Assembly: GCF_021134715.1 (NCBI RefSeq)
Contig: NC_060026.1
Location: 14,127,001-14,191,000 of the forward strand
Length of the DNA stretch: 64,000 nucleotides
Direction of reading: 5' to 3'
From: Daphnia pulex
Taxonomy: Eukaryota > Arthropoda > Branchiopoda > Diplostraca > Daphniidae
Positions within the stretch are counted from its first letter, which is position 1; each line of letters opens with the position of its first letter. The notes beneath the pieces are model-generated. The model saw only the letters and a program-made list of their open reading frames with translations, ran no database searches and was not told the origin of the DNA. The position numbers were made by a program, and so were the translations under genes. Positions 1 through 13,559 of this stretch are shown one piece after another.

Positions 1-1968
1 TTCAGACTCCCAGTCCGAGAGTGCTGGTGAACACAGGGGTTTGGCCGTTGTTGGTTTGGTTGGCGGCATTGATGGTGTCGATGATAGAGGGGTTTTCGAT
101 GTAGAAACTGGGGTCTTTGTTGACGGGTTTACTGATCCTGTAAACGAGGCGCACAACATATGGTTGCCGACAAAAGCAGGATATTGACTGGTGCAGATCG
201 CGTTGTCCCGCACTACAACGTTAGCTTTTAGCAATGTATTTGAAATACTTCCTCCTAATGATTCAATTAATTGTTAATGTGAAACTTCAAATTATAGATT
301 TGCAGTAAATTATTTATTACCTGGAGAGATTGTTGTTCCCCATCCAGTGAGTACGGCCGAGCTGTTGGCATAAGTACTGAAAGCCCGATTAAACATAGAT
401 TTAGAGGTTATTTGCACGGATTTCTTTTTTATATTAGTTGTTGTGGATTTTGTGGTAAATTCTGTCGTTAATTTGGTCGTTATTGTTGTTGGTTTTGTTG
501 TTGCGTTTTGGGTCGTAGTTGTCATTTTGGTTGTTTGTGTTGTTTGTTTGTTTGTCGTTGTCGGATTTGTCGTCGGATTTTTAGTCGTAGTTGTTGTTTT
601 AGTTGTCATTCGGGTTGTTTGTGTTGTTGGGTTTGGCGTCGTAGTTGTCGTTTTGGTTGTTTGTGTTGTTGGTTTGTTTGACGTTGTCGGATTTGTCGTC
701 GGATTTTTAGTCGTAGTTGTTGTTTTAGTTGTTGTGTTTTGGGTCATAGATGACATTTTGGGGGTTTGTGTTGTTGGTTTGTTTGTCGTCGGATTCGTCG
801 TCGGGTTTTTGGTCGTAGTTGTTGTTTTGGTGGTTTGTGTTGTCGGTTTATTTGTCGTTGTCGTTTTTGTGGTTGGGTTTGTAGTTGCTTTAGCTGTTGT
901 GGGCTTTTCGGTCGTCATGAACTTCGTTGTTGATTTCGTTGTTGTTTTAGTAGTTGTTGTAGTCGGTTTTGCGGTCGGTTGTGTTGTAGTCGGTTGCGGT
1001 ATATCTGGAAGGGTGACAGTGGGTACACCTGTAACTGGCGATTGTAAGACTAATAGCGCCACGTCATTGTCCTGCGTCAGATTAATTACATAAGGTTAAT
1101 ACGATTTTATCAATAAGCTGCGGAATCGCCAACTAGAAAAGTGTGATGCAAGCTTACCTTGGTATTTGGGTTGAAATTTTCATGAACTATAAAGTTCATT
1201 ACTCCTACACGGACGACTCCATTGCCGCCATCCGTTGTGAGCGTGTTTAATAAAACTTTGAAGTTGATGGCATCCGTTTTATTACGACTGCCAAACAACA
1301 GAAACCAAAATAAATTTGGAAGACCATTTTTTTTTTAAATTTCAGCATAGGTTGCACGGATGATAAGCAGCAACGAACAATTGTGAGTTTCCCAGTTCAA
1401 CTTGCGATTTAAAAAGCCACACGATTCTAAAACCGACCATAAATTTAACTTAATTTGTATCCTACCCGAATAAACATTGAGCTGCAGTCAAGATGTGGGA
1501 AGGTCCAACTAAAGTTCCTTCACATAAATCGCCATTTAGCAGCAAAATAGACTGAAAAAAAAATTCATTAAGTAAAAACTAGTTAAAAATGTTTTTGAAA
1601 AAAATATTTACCATGTACGGAAATTCCCCAGCCGAAACTAGATCTCTGTTGGCATTTATCATGTTAATACGATCAGCCACTAAATTACAAAATTACATTA
1701 TCAGGTAAATATCAAAACAAATTTCGACTGATTGGTGGTAAATATGATAAACGAATTCAGATAATTTAAGCAAATTTGCATCTGCCAAGGAACATTTTTA
1801 GTCTAATACCTTCGGGAAATGAATGGGCATGCAAACCAACGATGAAGAGAAACATTACTATTGCCTATTTTCAAAAATAAAATAATGAACGATAATTACT
1901 AAAAATATAAAATTCAACACAAAAAAAAAATAAGTAAAAATTCAAAAACTAACCAAAGAAAGACGCAT
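1..1968 (-). CDS. Trypsin-like serine protease homologue (inactive), copy 1, 3' end cut by window
   Basis: Secreted S1-family pseudoprotease. Exons on the minus strand: 1954-1968, 1810-1864, 1612-1679, 1466-1551, 1158-1287, 321-1071 and 1-251 (incomplete). The protein starts MRLSL, followed by a hydrophobic signal segment (AIVMFLFIVG). The region equivalent to the usual IVGG start reads SAGEFPYM and has no Arg or Lys before it, so no tryptic activation site is seen. The His motif is TAAQC instead of TAAHC, so His57 is Gln. The Asp102 strand (DNDVALLVLQ) is kept. A Thr/Lys/Pro-rich stretch of about 170 residues follows the Asp strand and precedes the GWGTT strand. A second shorter Pro/Thr insert follows MLCASFTGSVNP. 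The exon with the catalytic Ser lies outside the window. It is transcribed away from the astacin starting at 3164. Probably non-catalytic; role unknown. Confidence 0.85.
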
Positions 1969-3163
1969 AGTGAGAAGCGAAGTTTGTCGCGAGAGTCGGG
2001 GATCCAACTGGTGGCCGTACGTATTCGATGAGTCTTTTTATTGCTATACGTAAAAAGGAATACAGTTATGTCCACACCTTTTTCGAAAAGATATCATGTT
2101 TTGTCATGCCATGTCAGAACCAAATTGTGAGATCTCACAATTGGATTGGACAGACATCATGTTGTGGACACGACGAAATGTTTTCTCATACAGAGTTGTA
2201 TTGATTTACATATAATCTATAACAATATGAGAATCTGATGTGAAGGTGGATACATTATTTCGTTTCCAGTTGCCAGAGGTGTGTCTTAAAAGGTAAATTG
2301 TCACTTACCATTGGTCGTTAGGGTGTTTTTCATTGCAAAAAGCCACTGACCCCTTCTCTGTTTGGTTGTTCACCGCTTTTAGCCTGTTTATGCTGAAATT
2401 TTAACCAATCGGCTTCGCTGAGTAAATTCCAGAATGGCCGCCTCTCTTCGGTGTAGGAATGAAGAAAACTATTGAAAAAAAAAGACACAAACAACAACAA
2501 ACTTGTGAAAGCCGGATGTCGAAAAGACCTGTTTTCTCGTCGCATCTTTATGAATATCATTATAGATACCACACCATCTGGCACTTTGTTGCATCATTTT
2601 ATATCCGATAAATAGCTCGTCGTGCGTAAACTTTTGAATTTGCCGCCCCAGTTTTGAATAGGACTTTCAAACCCATCTGCATCTAATGCCTGCTGCATTT
2701 TCGGTAATTAATGGGGTTGTACATCTGCATCGACCGAATCCGGGAGGGAATGCATGGTACAGGGCCAACAACCTGATACGAAATTTCGATCCAGATGTGG
2801 AATGGTTGTCCAAATGCTGCGATGACTAAGTGTAGCTATTCAGCGGGCTATTCAGATAAAATTTTCTACGTATTTCGGTGTGGCCTGGAATACAACGTAA
2901 TAGTATATAGACCAAAAAGTAATATATAAGCGGCTACCTAACTGGAGTGTCTCAACGCTTTGCGGGGCTGAAAGAAGATACATCATCGCTGTCAGTCCGA
3001 ATCGCAACGTAAGTACAGAGACTCGATGTGTTCTCACTACATATTTTTACTGTAATAACAAAAGTATTTCTGAAATGTATAGATTGTTTAACTACCACAA
3101 TTTATAAATTAAAGAATATGTTTAAAAATTTAATTTGAATTTTACTATTACATTTAGAGAAAA
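1969..3163. promoter_or_regulatory. Shared divergent upstream region, unit 1
   Basis: About 1.2 kb separate the start codons of pseudoprotease 1 (minus) and astacin 1 (plus). A TATA-like ATAAAAAG lies on the minus strand at 2034-2041. TATATAAG lies on the plus strand at 2923-2930. A perfect 20-bp palindrome, AATTGTGAGATCTCACAATT, lies at 2123-2142. A 5'-UTR exon of the astacin appears to end at 3008 (GTAAGT donor) and its intron ends at 3157. Short open frames here (for example 2330-2584 minus) have no support as genes. Confidence 0.6.
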
Positions 3164-4898
<1,735 letters not shown>

Positions 4899-5518
4899 AT
4901 GCTTGTGACGGGCGCACGAGAATAATTTGCATCGATCTGTTTCCCATACGACTATCGTATCCTCCCTCCTTTGCAGTTTGAATGGTGATTTGGTGGCCAA
5001 TTTCGTCCACAGCTGAAAAAACAGCCTTTAAAAGCCCAACTTGATACGAGTCCTTTATTTGTTGTTCTGGTGATTGATTGTCTCACATACAGTTTCAATA
5101 AAGTTTGTTCACAAGAAAACACAGATTCTCTAACGTTACTTTCCGTGTAGCCTACCCTTCGGCCTTCTCCAAGCAAGAAGCAACTGCCAAGTGCCAAACT
5201 GCCAACTATTCAAAACTGTTGTGGCAATTTTCGTCATGACAGTAACAAAACGCCATCTAGTGTTGCAATCACAAAGTATATCTGCGAGCAACTCGGAAGC
5301 CATCCAGTCGGGGCGAAAAAATATTGTCAGCTACCTGCGCTGCGTTAAGCAAGGTACCTGAAAGAGCTGTTAGTGATTTTTGTTTTTCTATAATAAAAAA
5401 ATAATAAGAATAGGAATATGACCTCATGCTGCAAACGGGATGACTAGCTTTCGCTTCTTCTTTTCTTATTAGGCACCCTCAGATTCTTAGCAATGGAGTG
5501 AAAATGTACGGATGTCTT

Positions 5519-5582
5519 CGATGGGATTTGAAACTGGGACTCCTGCGTGCCAATGAATGACTGTACCACTAGGCTGTTAGGT
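5519..5582 (-). repeat. tRNA-derived short element (SINE-like or tRNA relic)
   Basis: Read on the minus strand, a box A-like stretch (CCTAGTGGTACAGTCA) is followed about 30 bases later by a box B-like stretch (CCAGTTTCAAATCCCA). That is the spacing and order of an RNA polymerase III tRNA promoter. The flanks do not form a convincing acceptor stem, so I call it a tRNA-derived element and not a working tRNA. Confidence 0.4.
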
Positions 5583-6329
5583 AATACAATTAGATTGAAA
5601 TATTGCTAGCTATTGTCAGCCAATACTTTTATATAATACGCAGGTTTTTATAAGTACTCGAAGGTTTGCTACTGCTGTAATAGACCGGTATGAAAGATGG
5701 TAAACCCTGAACGAAAAAACCTTTTGAATTTCAATTTTTTTAATGACATTAAATACCCTTTAACTAACTCGGCAGAGGAGATGCGCTGAGAGTTGATAAC
5801 GACGCTAAAGGCTGGCGAGAGAGAACCCTTGTCCCATCAATTTCTCGAGCTTACATTCTATAATTTCTCCTCTGGCTTTCATCTAGAAAATAAGAAATAG
5901 GAAAAATCGCTCCAAAACCACTGCGAGAGCCAGAGAATAAAACTCCGGGCTTGTATAAGAATGTATAGGGGAAAAGAAGAAAAGGATATATATCTCGGAC
6001 ACAAAAGTGCAACAAGTTATAGGTCTAACAATGACCCGTTTTTCTTCTATAGGTTTTCTCTTTTGGCTGCTTGGGGGAGAGACGAAGAGGGCGACATACC
6101 TGTGGTATATTGAGCCGTCCGTTCGTTATTACCGTATCAAAATCGGAGAGGAAAGCACACGGCAATAAAAATAGCTGAAACCTACATCTAAATCAATAAT
6201 GACGAGTGCTGTCTGTGTTGCAAGTTTAGTAAATCCACTTAATACAATGGACTTTTTTGGCCGTCACTGTGTGACCCATCCCGACCCATACGCGGTGCAC
6301 TGTTGTGTATGACGACTTGGATGACTCTG

Positions 6330-7700
6330 CTTAGTTAATTAAACTATTGATATAATGCATCCACGACCACTGCCAGTCATCGTATGGCTAATGGCAAAGT
6401 CAACAGTTTCAAATTCCTCGAGTTTTGGCACCCTACACAGAAACTAGACCATCGCCAAGAAGTAGCCTCTCTGATGCTGACACAATCTTCGTGAAACCAA
6501 TTGGAAAGCCACAACCCACGTGGAACTTTCCCGGTAGCAATTTACCGGGTAGATCGAGAAACATACAAAAAAAGTTCTTACTTGTTTCTTCCACTTTGAT
6601 GACGTCCGTTTGGTATTCCTTTTCAACATCGGTGGAATTGGTTCTGGTGATGAATCGTCTTCATCTCACCAATCATGGTATTCAACCATGTCGCCAAGTG
6701 CCAGAGTCGTTTACTCACGGTCTCTTGAGGGATCAATGGCAATAATAACTTCCTCTGATTACGTCGAGGTCGCAGCTCTGCTTGAATCTCACTATGATCA
6801 AACAACTGAATGATTTGAATTTAAAGACAATTTAAAATTGCCATTAATATTAAATTGCTGTAATTAATGTTTTTTTTTTTAATTTTGTTACCTCCGCGGT
6901 CCGCCATGATGATGCGATTAACCGATTAACAGCAAGAAAACGTAGAGCGACGTGAAATGCATTCGTCACATGGATGTCGTAGGCACGAAGCAGAAGCACC
7001 AAATAATCTCTGAATAATAACTCTGATTCGAAAGTGGATGCAGTGACGTGAAAGGATGGATGCGATGCAACATGCAAGCGGATCTTTAAGTTTTAATGGA
7101 ACTGCTTTATTAGCTGCACACTTCTTCGATTTAGATTCAGAGCAGCGGTTGTATGTAACGACAGATCTTCTTTCGGCGTGATGGATTTGTCCTGCTTGTG
7201 GCTATGGCATCAATAGAAGACTATTAAAAACCTGATTAAAAAAACACATAAAACAAAATTAAGATGGGAATTTTGTTGAAATAATTATTTGTAAGTCTAA
7301 CAAAGATGCATCTTTTATGGATTTGGCTATATTTTGGATGGGTAAAGGTTTATTGTGATATGAAGATAATTTCAGCCAGAATTACTCGACATTCCTTATT
7401 GATGTTATAGCTGTTTTCAAAGAGAGGTTCACCTGTAGACTTGATCCTTAACCAAAGGTTTTACCAAAATAAGAGGAGTTTATATGTGGTAAGATATCCC
7501 ATTTTGAAATTGTAATAGCCCAGCTAGCCTTCTTATTTCCTGCAATCAATATTGTGTGCAGGAAAAATTTAAACGTTTTCTCCCTTCAGGCAAAGAGAAT
7601 TTATAAACCTTGTTCAGACATGTTAAAATAGATTCCCAGAGTCAACACTTTAAAGAGATTACCTTTAAAAACGAAATCCCGATCTTTAGAGATATAATTT
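6330..7700. repeat. Dispersed repeat R, copy 1
   Basis: About 1.3 kb that recurs, with gaps, near 14,160, 22,250 and 37,020. Shared landmarks in order: a block beginning near GTTAATTAAACTATTG, the minus-strand reading KRNTKRTSSKWKKQ followed by a GTAAG donor (around 6580-6650), a block reading SES..RCNYT (minus) around 7130-7210, and a long non-coding tail from 7250. In this copy stops interrupt the apparent minus-strand exon, so it looks dead. Identity unknown: transposon-derived or a decayed host gene. Confidence 0.55.
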
Positions 7701-8268
7701 TCCATAAGCTCGAAAACATTCGTTAATGGAAAAAAGGAAAAAGGACGTGAAATATATGAATATGAAATACTAAGAAATTTTGTGTTTACTTGACAGTAAA
7801 CGATCGTTTACTCCAGATTTCTCATACCATTCTCGCCATAGACTCACGTTTATGTGCAGATCACAAAGATACTTCGTCTGCAAAAAAAAAACAAAAAAAA
7901 TTCCATGATGGGCGTTTTTTTTCATGTCAGCTGATTTTGGTTGGAGTTAAAACTTTGCCACCAAGCATAATTTTAATTCGTTATTATACTTATTAAACTG
8001 ATTTCAACCATAATTTTATACCAAAGGTTTTAAAAAATTAAATTAACTTGACCTGAATTGCTCAATAAAAATTGGTTTTATTGTGTACTTCCATTACGCA
8101 TAACTAATACACCCAACACACATGAAACACTAAAATATATGCTAATCAATAACTAGATGATAAAAAAGGAAGGAAATAATTTGATAAACCCAATTTCATG
8201 ACAAAATAAAATCATGCAGACAGTTTGAATAGATTATAGTCATGACGAATCGCCATTATTTCACCTTT

Positions 8269-10435
8269 CTACATATTGTTAGCCATCGTAGTTGCAATCC
8301 ACTCAAGATAAGCGGTGACTCGGGTGTATAAGCCGGTATAATTAGGATCAGCACAATCAACATTGTAGCCGAAGGAATTTATACCAACTTGAACTCCATC
8401 AACGAAAAGCGGACCGCCAATGTCGAGACCCTGTAATAAGCGAAAAAGTGATTTTTATTTCCCTAAAAACACGATCACTTATGAAATTTTCGTGAAAGAG
8501 TGACCTGCTCGCAAGTGTTTGCCCTCTTGTGTACCCTTCCAGCAGTTCTATTGAATAAATATCCCAGTGACACTAATTCAGTTGCCCAGTCCGAGAGTGC
8601 TGGTGAACACAACGGATTGGCCGTTGATGGCGGTCGAGGGTTTCCTGATGTAGTAGTCGGAACCACCGTTGTAGTAATCGGATCCTTCGTTGTAATAATC
8701 GGAACCTTCGTTGTAATAATCGGGTTTTCCGTTGGCGGGTTTACAGATCCTGTAAACGTGGCACACAGCATATTATCGCCGACGAAATCAGCATATTGAC
8801 TGGCGCAGATTTCATTGTCCTCCACAATGACATCAGCTTTTAATAATGTATTTGAAAGGGTTCCTCCTATTGATTCAATTATTTGTCAATCTAAATCTTC
8901 AAGTTATAGACTTGCATGAACATTATTACCTGGATAGATTGTTGTTCCCCATCCAATAATGACGGCCGGGCTATCAGCATACGAACTGGAGGCTCGATTA
9001 GTTATTTTACCATTCAACAAATCGTCAGAACGTACTATATCAGAAATCGATTCTAGAAATCTGGTTTTCTTTTTAGTTGTTGTGCGTTTTGTGGTGGGTT
9101 TTGTTGTTGGTTTTTTGGTCGTCGTTTTCGTTGTTGGTTTTGTGGTAGTCTTAGTTGTTGTTTTCGTTGTTGGTTTTGTGGTCGTCTTAGTTGTTGTTGT
9201 TGGTTTTGGTTTTGTGGTCGTCTTTGTAGTTGTTTTAGTTGTTATGGGCCTTTTGGTCGTGGTTGTTGTTTTAGTTGTTGTGGGCATTTTTGTCGTTGTT
9301 GTTGTTTTAGTTGTTGTGGGCATTTTTGTCGTTGTTGTTGTTTTAGTTGTTGTGGGCATTCTGGTCGTGGTTGTGGGCATTTTGGTCGTTGTTGTTGTAG
9401 TTGTTGTGGGCATTTTGGTCGTGGTTGTTTTAGTTGTTGTAGTTGGTATTGTGGTCGGTTCAGTTGTTATCGGTTGCGGTATATCTGGAAGGGTAACAGT
9501 TGGCACATCTGTAACTGATGATTGTAAGACCAATAGAGCGACGTCGTTATCCTGTGTAAGATTACATGAGTTAAGATTATATAAGGAAATAAACTGCGAT
9601 ATCACCAATGTGATCTATGCTTACCATGGTAATTGGGTCGAAATTTTCATGAATTATAAAATTCGTTACTCCTACGTTGACGACTCCTGCGTCGCCATCC
9701 GTTGTGAGCGTGTTCAACAAAACTTGGAAGTCGGTGGCATCTGTTGTAGAAAACCTTTCCAATTTTCAAAAAAAAAAAGAAACCCAATTCATTTTCAGAT
9801 AGCAATTTGCCAATTTAAAAAAAAAAAATTCATCATATGCTACACAGATACATTGATTAAAAGCAAAGAAAAATTCTAATTTATTCCGCAGTTAATCTTT
9901 CGATAAAAGCAATAGAATTCGGAATTAGAATGTAATTATAACAAGTAATCTATTTACCCGAATACACATTGAGCTGCAGTCAAGATATGGGAAGGTCCAA
10001 CTAAAGTTCCTTCGCATAAATCGCCATTCAGCAGCAAAAGAGACTGAGGAGGAAACATAAATATTGAAAACCATGTATAACTGTACATTTGAAATTTGAA
10101 ATCATTTACCATATACGGAAATTCCCCTCCCACAGCAGGGGATCCACTGGCATTAAATTGTTTCATACGATCGTCCACTAAATTACCAAATAAATGATAA
10201 GGAAATTTAAAAAAAACTGGTATTTCATGGTGAATAAAGACCGACAATATCAAACAACTGTCAAGGAGCATATTACCTTCAGAAAACCATTCGGCACGCA
10301 AACCAACAATGAAGAAAAGCAGGGCTACAACCTGATTTCAAAAATAAAATAATAAAAGTTTTAGCAATAATAAAATACTAAATCCAACAATACAAAAGTA
10401 AAATTGTAACGGCTAACCCGAGAAGAAAGAAGCAT
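8269..10435 (-). CDS. Trypsin-like serine protease homologue (inactive), copy 2
   Basis: Complete secreted S1-family pseudoprotease. Exons: 10418-10435, 10277-10331, 10110-10177, 9958-10043, 9625-9754, 8930-9551, 8505-8863, 8269-8430; 499 residues in frame. The signal peptide is MLLSSRVVALLFFIVGLRA. The N-terminal motif PAVGGEFPYM has no basic residue at the cleavage position. His57 is Gln (TAAQC), Asp102 is kept (DNDVALL), and the Ser195 motif is CEQGLDIGGP in place of CQGDSGGP, so Ser is Ile. The C-terminus looks normal for S1 (DCADPNYTGLYTRV..YLEWI). A Thr-rich, mucin-like insert of about 130 residues sits between the Asp strand and IIGWGTT. A second Pro/Thr insert lies between MLCATF and the Ser loop. 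Divergent from astacin 2. Non-catalytic by residues; binding, scaffold or mucus role is inference. Confidence 0.92.
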
Positions 10436-11623
10436 CGTGAGTAATAGCGAAGTTTGCCGTGAAAGTCGACCCAGAGATAGCGAGTCGAGTCGTCGATCCA
10501 ACTGGTGGCCGTACCTATTTGTCGGGCCTTTTTATTGCTACATAAGGGTAACCCAAGTAGCAACGTATACGAACACAGTTGAAGTTATGTCCCGCCTTTG
10601 CTAAAGATATCATTGTGTCGCCATGCTATGTCAGAACCAAATTATGAGATCTCACAATTGGGTTTGGAAAAACATCATGATGTGACGGTATTTTGTCTCG
10701 TAAAGGTATGTGTTCACATAGATTTAAACTATGAGAATATTAGAATTGTGTTAATATAATTATGTCGCGTTTCCCATTGCCAGAGGTGGGGCTTAAAAGG
10801 TAAATTATCACTTACCATTGGTCATTGGGGTCTTCCTCTTTATAATATGCGGCAATATGCCACTGATTCCTTCTCTGTTTGGTTGTTCACTGCTTTCAGG
10901 CTACCATGCTGAAATTTTAACCAATAACTTCGTTGAGAAGATTCTAGAATGACCGCCTCTCGCGGAAAAAGGAAAACTTGTGGAAGCCAGATTTCGAAGA
11001 GACCTGTTTTCACGTCGTGCCTTTATGATAACGGGTACCGCGGCATCTGGCATGACTGTTGCATCGCTCATCCGAATATCAAACTCATCGTGCGTAAACT
11101 TTTGAACTTGCCGCGATAGTTCTGAACTTGCCGCGAAAGTTTTGAACACGGTTGCTAAACGCATCTGGTTATCCTTCCTGCTGGACATTGGTTTGCATCT
11201 GCATCCACCGAATCCGGGGAGGAAAAACAAATGTGTGCCAACGGTTCACAATAGCCTTGTGCAAAGTTCTGAACCAGATGTGCTGGATGTGGCCCGAAAG
11301 CGATGACTAAGTGCAGATAGCAGCAGTGGGGTTATTTTTCCACTGATTTCGGTCTAGTCTGTATTATACAACGTAATATATAAGCAGCACCTCTAAAGCA
11401 TAACTGGAGTCTATCAAATTTTTCCGGGGCTGAAAGAAGATCGCTGCAGTCTGAGCTACAACGTAAGTACCGAGACTCGTTAGTACTTACTGTATAACCA
11501 AATTTGTTGTTTTTGTTTTTGTTTTCTGAAACTTAGGCTGATAAAAAAAAAAACATATGATTAGATAAACATATATTTAAAATTCAATTTTAAAAAATGT
11601 ATACTGTTAGAATTTAGACAAAC
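10436..11623. promoter_or_regulatory. Shared divergent upstream region, unit 2
   Basis: Layout matches unit 1. ATAAAAAG lies on the minus strand at 10528-10535 for the pseudoprotease. TATATAAG lies on the plus strand at 11377-11384 for the astacin. The palindrome lies at 10640-10659 with one mismatch (AATTATGAGATCTCACAATT). The astacin 5'-UTR exon ends at 11462 before GTAAGT, and the next exon starts at 11618, six bases before the ATG. Confidence 0.6.
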
Positions 11624-13559
11624 ATGACCAATACCTTTCCAACAATCCTGGCCATTTCCGGGGTGACGTGTTTCTTTATTGGATCAGTCACAGCTTCGCC
11701 AATCTTTAAACCTTCGTTGGAAAGTTTAATCGATCAGGTATAAGTTTTATAAACATTTTGGCTTTAGTCAGTGACAAAATATTCGGAAGCTTACAATATG
11801 CTCGAAATTAAACAAAAATGTATAAGCTGGCGTGATATGTAAGCTTCTTATTTTCTTAAATAATACTCAGGCCACCGCAAATTTCGTAGCTGGAAAACCG
11901 TTGACTGAAGAATTATTACAAAGAAATTTTTCCAACATAGGGAAAGGTAACACTAACAACTTCGCCCTCGATTCTTTCTTTTACAGTCACAAAATTAATT
12001 TTTTTTATTTTAAAAAATCTGTAGAAATAAGAGACGGGTTCATTCCATGGAACAAACAAGATCCCACGCTTCACGAAGGTGACATTATGTTACGTGGGGA
12101 CAAAAATGCTATCTTGGACAATAGCTACCGTTGGCCCAACGCACGAATTCCTTATGAAATCTCAGCTCAATACAGTACTTATACACATATTTCCGAAAAA
12201 TTTAAATTTCTAATTCTAAAAAGAAATCAAAATAAATATTTGTACCTGGATTGCCTGCTGATAACCGTCTTTGGCTATTTGGTAACTCGATTCCAATGAA
12301 AAGCAACCGAACAGCGTACAGTCATCGCATTCGCTATGAGCGCCTACCACGATAATACCTGCATCCGTTTCGTTCCTCGGACCTGTGAAAGAAATTATTT
12401 AACCATTTTGAAAACTGGAGGAGGGTATGTTACATTTTTTCTATTGCAATAGATCAAAGTGTTTCGTTCTCTTGTTTACATAATGTGACGAACATTTTTT
12501 TTTCGGAACTATTAAGTTGCTGGGCCATGCTTGGCATGGTAAACACTGGAGCTCAAAAAGTAAGTCTCGATGATGGTTGCATCGCAAGTTGGGCACCAGG
12601 AGTAGTTATGCACGAACTAATGCACGCCGCTGGATTCTACCATGAACACACACGCCCAGATCGTGACAACTACGTGACGATCAATTTTAACAATATTCTA
12701 CCAGGTAAGTAGCTAATGGCCTACACACAGTACGTACGAGAATCGTACATCACTGATCGCCTCACTCGTAGTACGAGTGAGGATGATGAAAAGTGATGAT
12801 CAATGAAAAACATTGTAATGTATATAACAGTTACTGTTTGATCTGCTACATGATTCTTTGAATAATGTATGTAAATCAAGAATTTATTGAAAATTTAAAT
12901 ATGAACATTTGTAGGATATGCCTTCAACTTCGACAAAAGAACAGACTCGACGACTCTTGGATTTGAATACGACTATGGTAAGTAATAAACTTCGTAAATC
13001 CGATTTGATGATGATGCAACGTTATTTGAACTAAAATAAGTCAGGGGAATAATTATTTTGTAATTCTTATGATTTTATGACACTTCTTTATTTAAATTTC
13101 GATTTATAGTTAGAGAAATCAATAACGAATCACTTCAATTTAAAAAAAAGTAAACTTGAGTCTAAAAACTACTAATAGATTAACTACCATTATTATATCA
13201 TTACATAAAGTGAAGTGAGTGTTTCATGATTTTTTTTTTTTTTTGGGGGGGGGGGGAGGGGGAGGGAGGCCTTAATTTGTATGTGCTATAACACCAATTA
13301 AAAATTATTCAAAATCAGGCTCTACGATGCATTATCCGCGGGATGCTTTTGCTGTTGACAAAAGTATTTCAACCATCAACGCAATTTTTGGGAATCCAGT
13401 TATGGGACAACAAAAAGGATTCAGTCCGGTGTGTATAATTTAAAAAATAAATCAGGACTGGAAAATTGAACCCATTACAAAACTGTTCCAATGAGCCTTT
13501 TTTTTTTTTAGCTGGACATCCAAAAACTGAACGCACTATATTGCTCCGCAGCCAATTAA
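11624..13559 (+). CDS. Astacin (M12A) zinc metalloprotease, copy 2
   Basis: Secreted zinc endopeptidase. Exons: 11624-11737, 11871-11946, 12025-12174, 12304-12424, 12517-12704, 12915-12977, 13319-13428, 13512-13559; 289 residues. The signal peptide starts MTNTFPTILAISGVTCFFIG. The prodomain carries LHEGDIML (aspartate switch), and the mature domain begins near NAILDNSYRWPNARIPY. Zinc site [18 protein letters not shown] and Met-turn STMHY are intact. It ends LNALYCSAAN. Exon 7 is two codons shorter than in copies 1 and 3. The intron before the Met-turn exon contains a T-run/G-run at about 13,228-13,265. AATAAA at 13774-13779. Intron 12175-12303 is almost the same as its counterpart in copy 3, while the neighbouring exons differ much more. 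Confidence 0.93.

Larger units (their letters stand above)
4899..8268. other. Intergenic region between units 1 and 2
   Basis: No gene could be supported. It holds the astacin 1 3' UTR (to about 5120), a tRNA-like short element (5519-5582) and repeat R copy 1 (6330-7700). The end holds the 3' flank of pseudoprotease 2, with a minus-strand AATAAA near 8083-8088. The segment around 5260-5320 resembles sequence after astacin 3 near 21,300, as expected from the unit duplication. Confidence 0.5.

Noticed and set aside
443-1093. Long plus-strand Val/Leu-rich frame (also 8959-9879 and 16779-17279)
   Set aside because: It is the antisense of the Thr-rich inserts: ACN codons read backwards give GTN and TTG-type codons. 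The sense strand has the protease fold and splice sites.
6425-6813. Overlapping plus and minus frames with similar copies at 14274-14679
   Set aside because: They fall inside repeat R; the reading is broken in some copies and no complete gene can be built.
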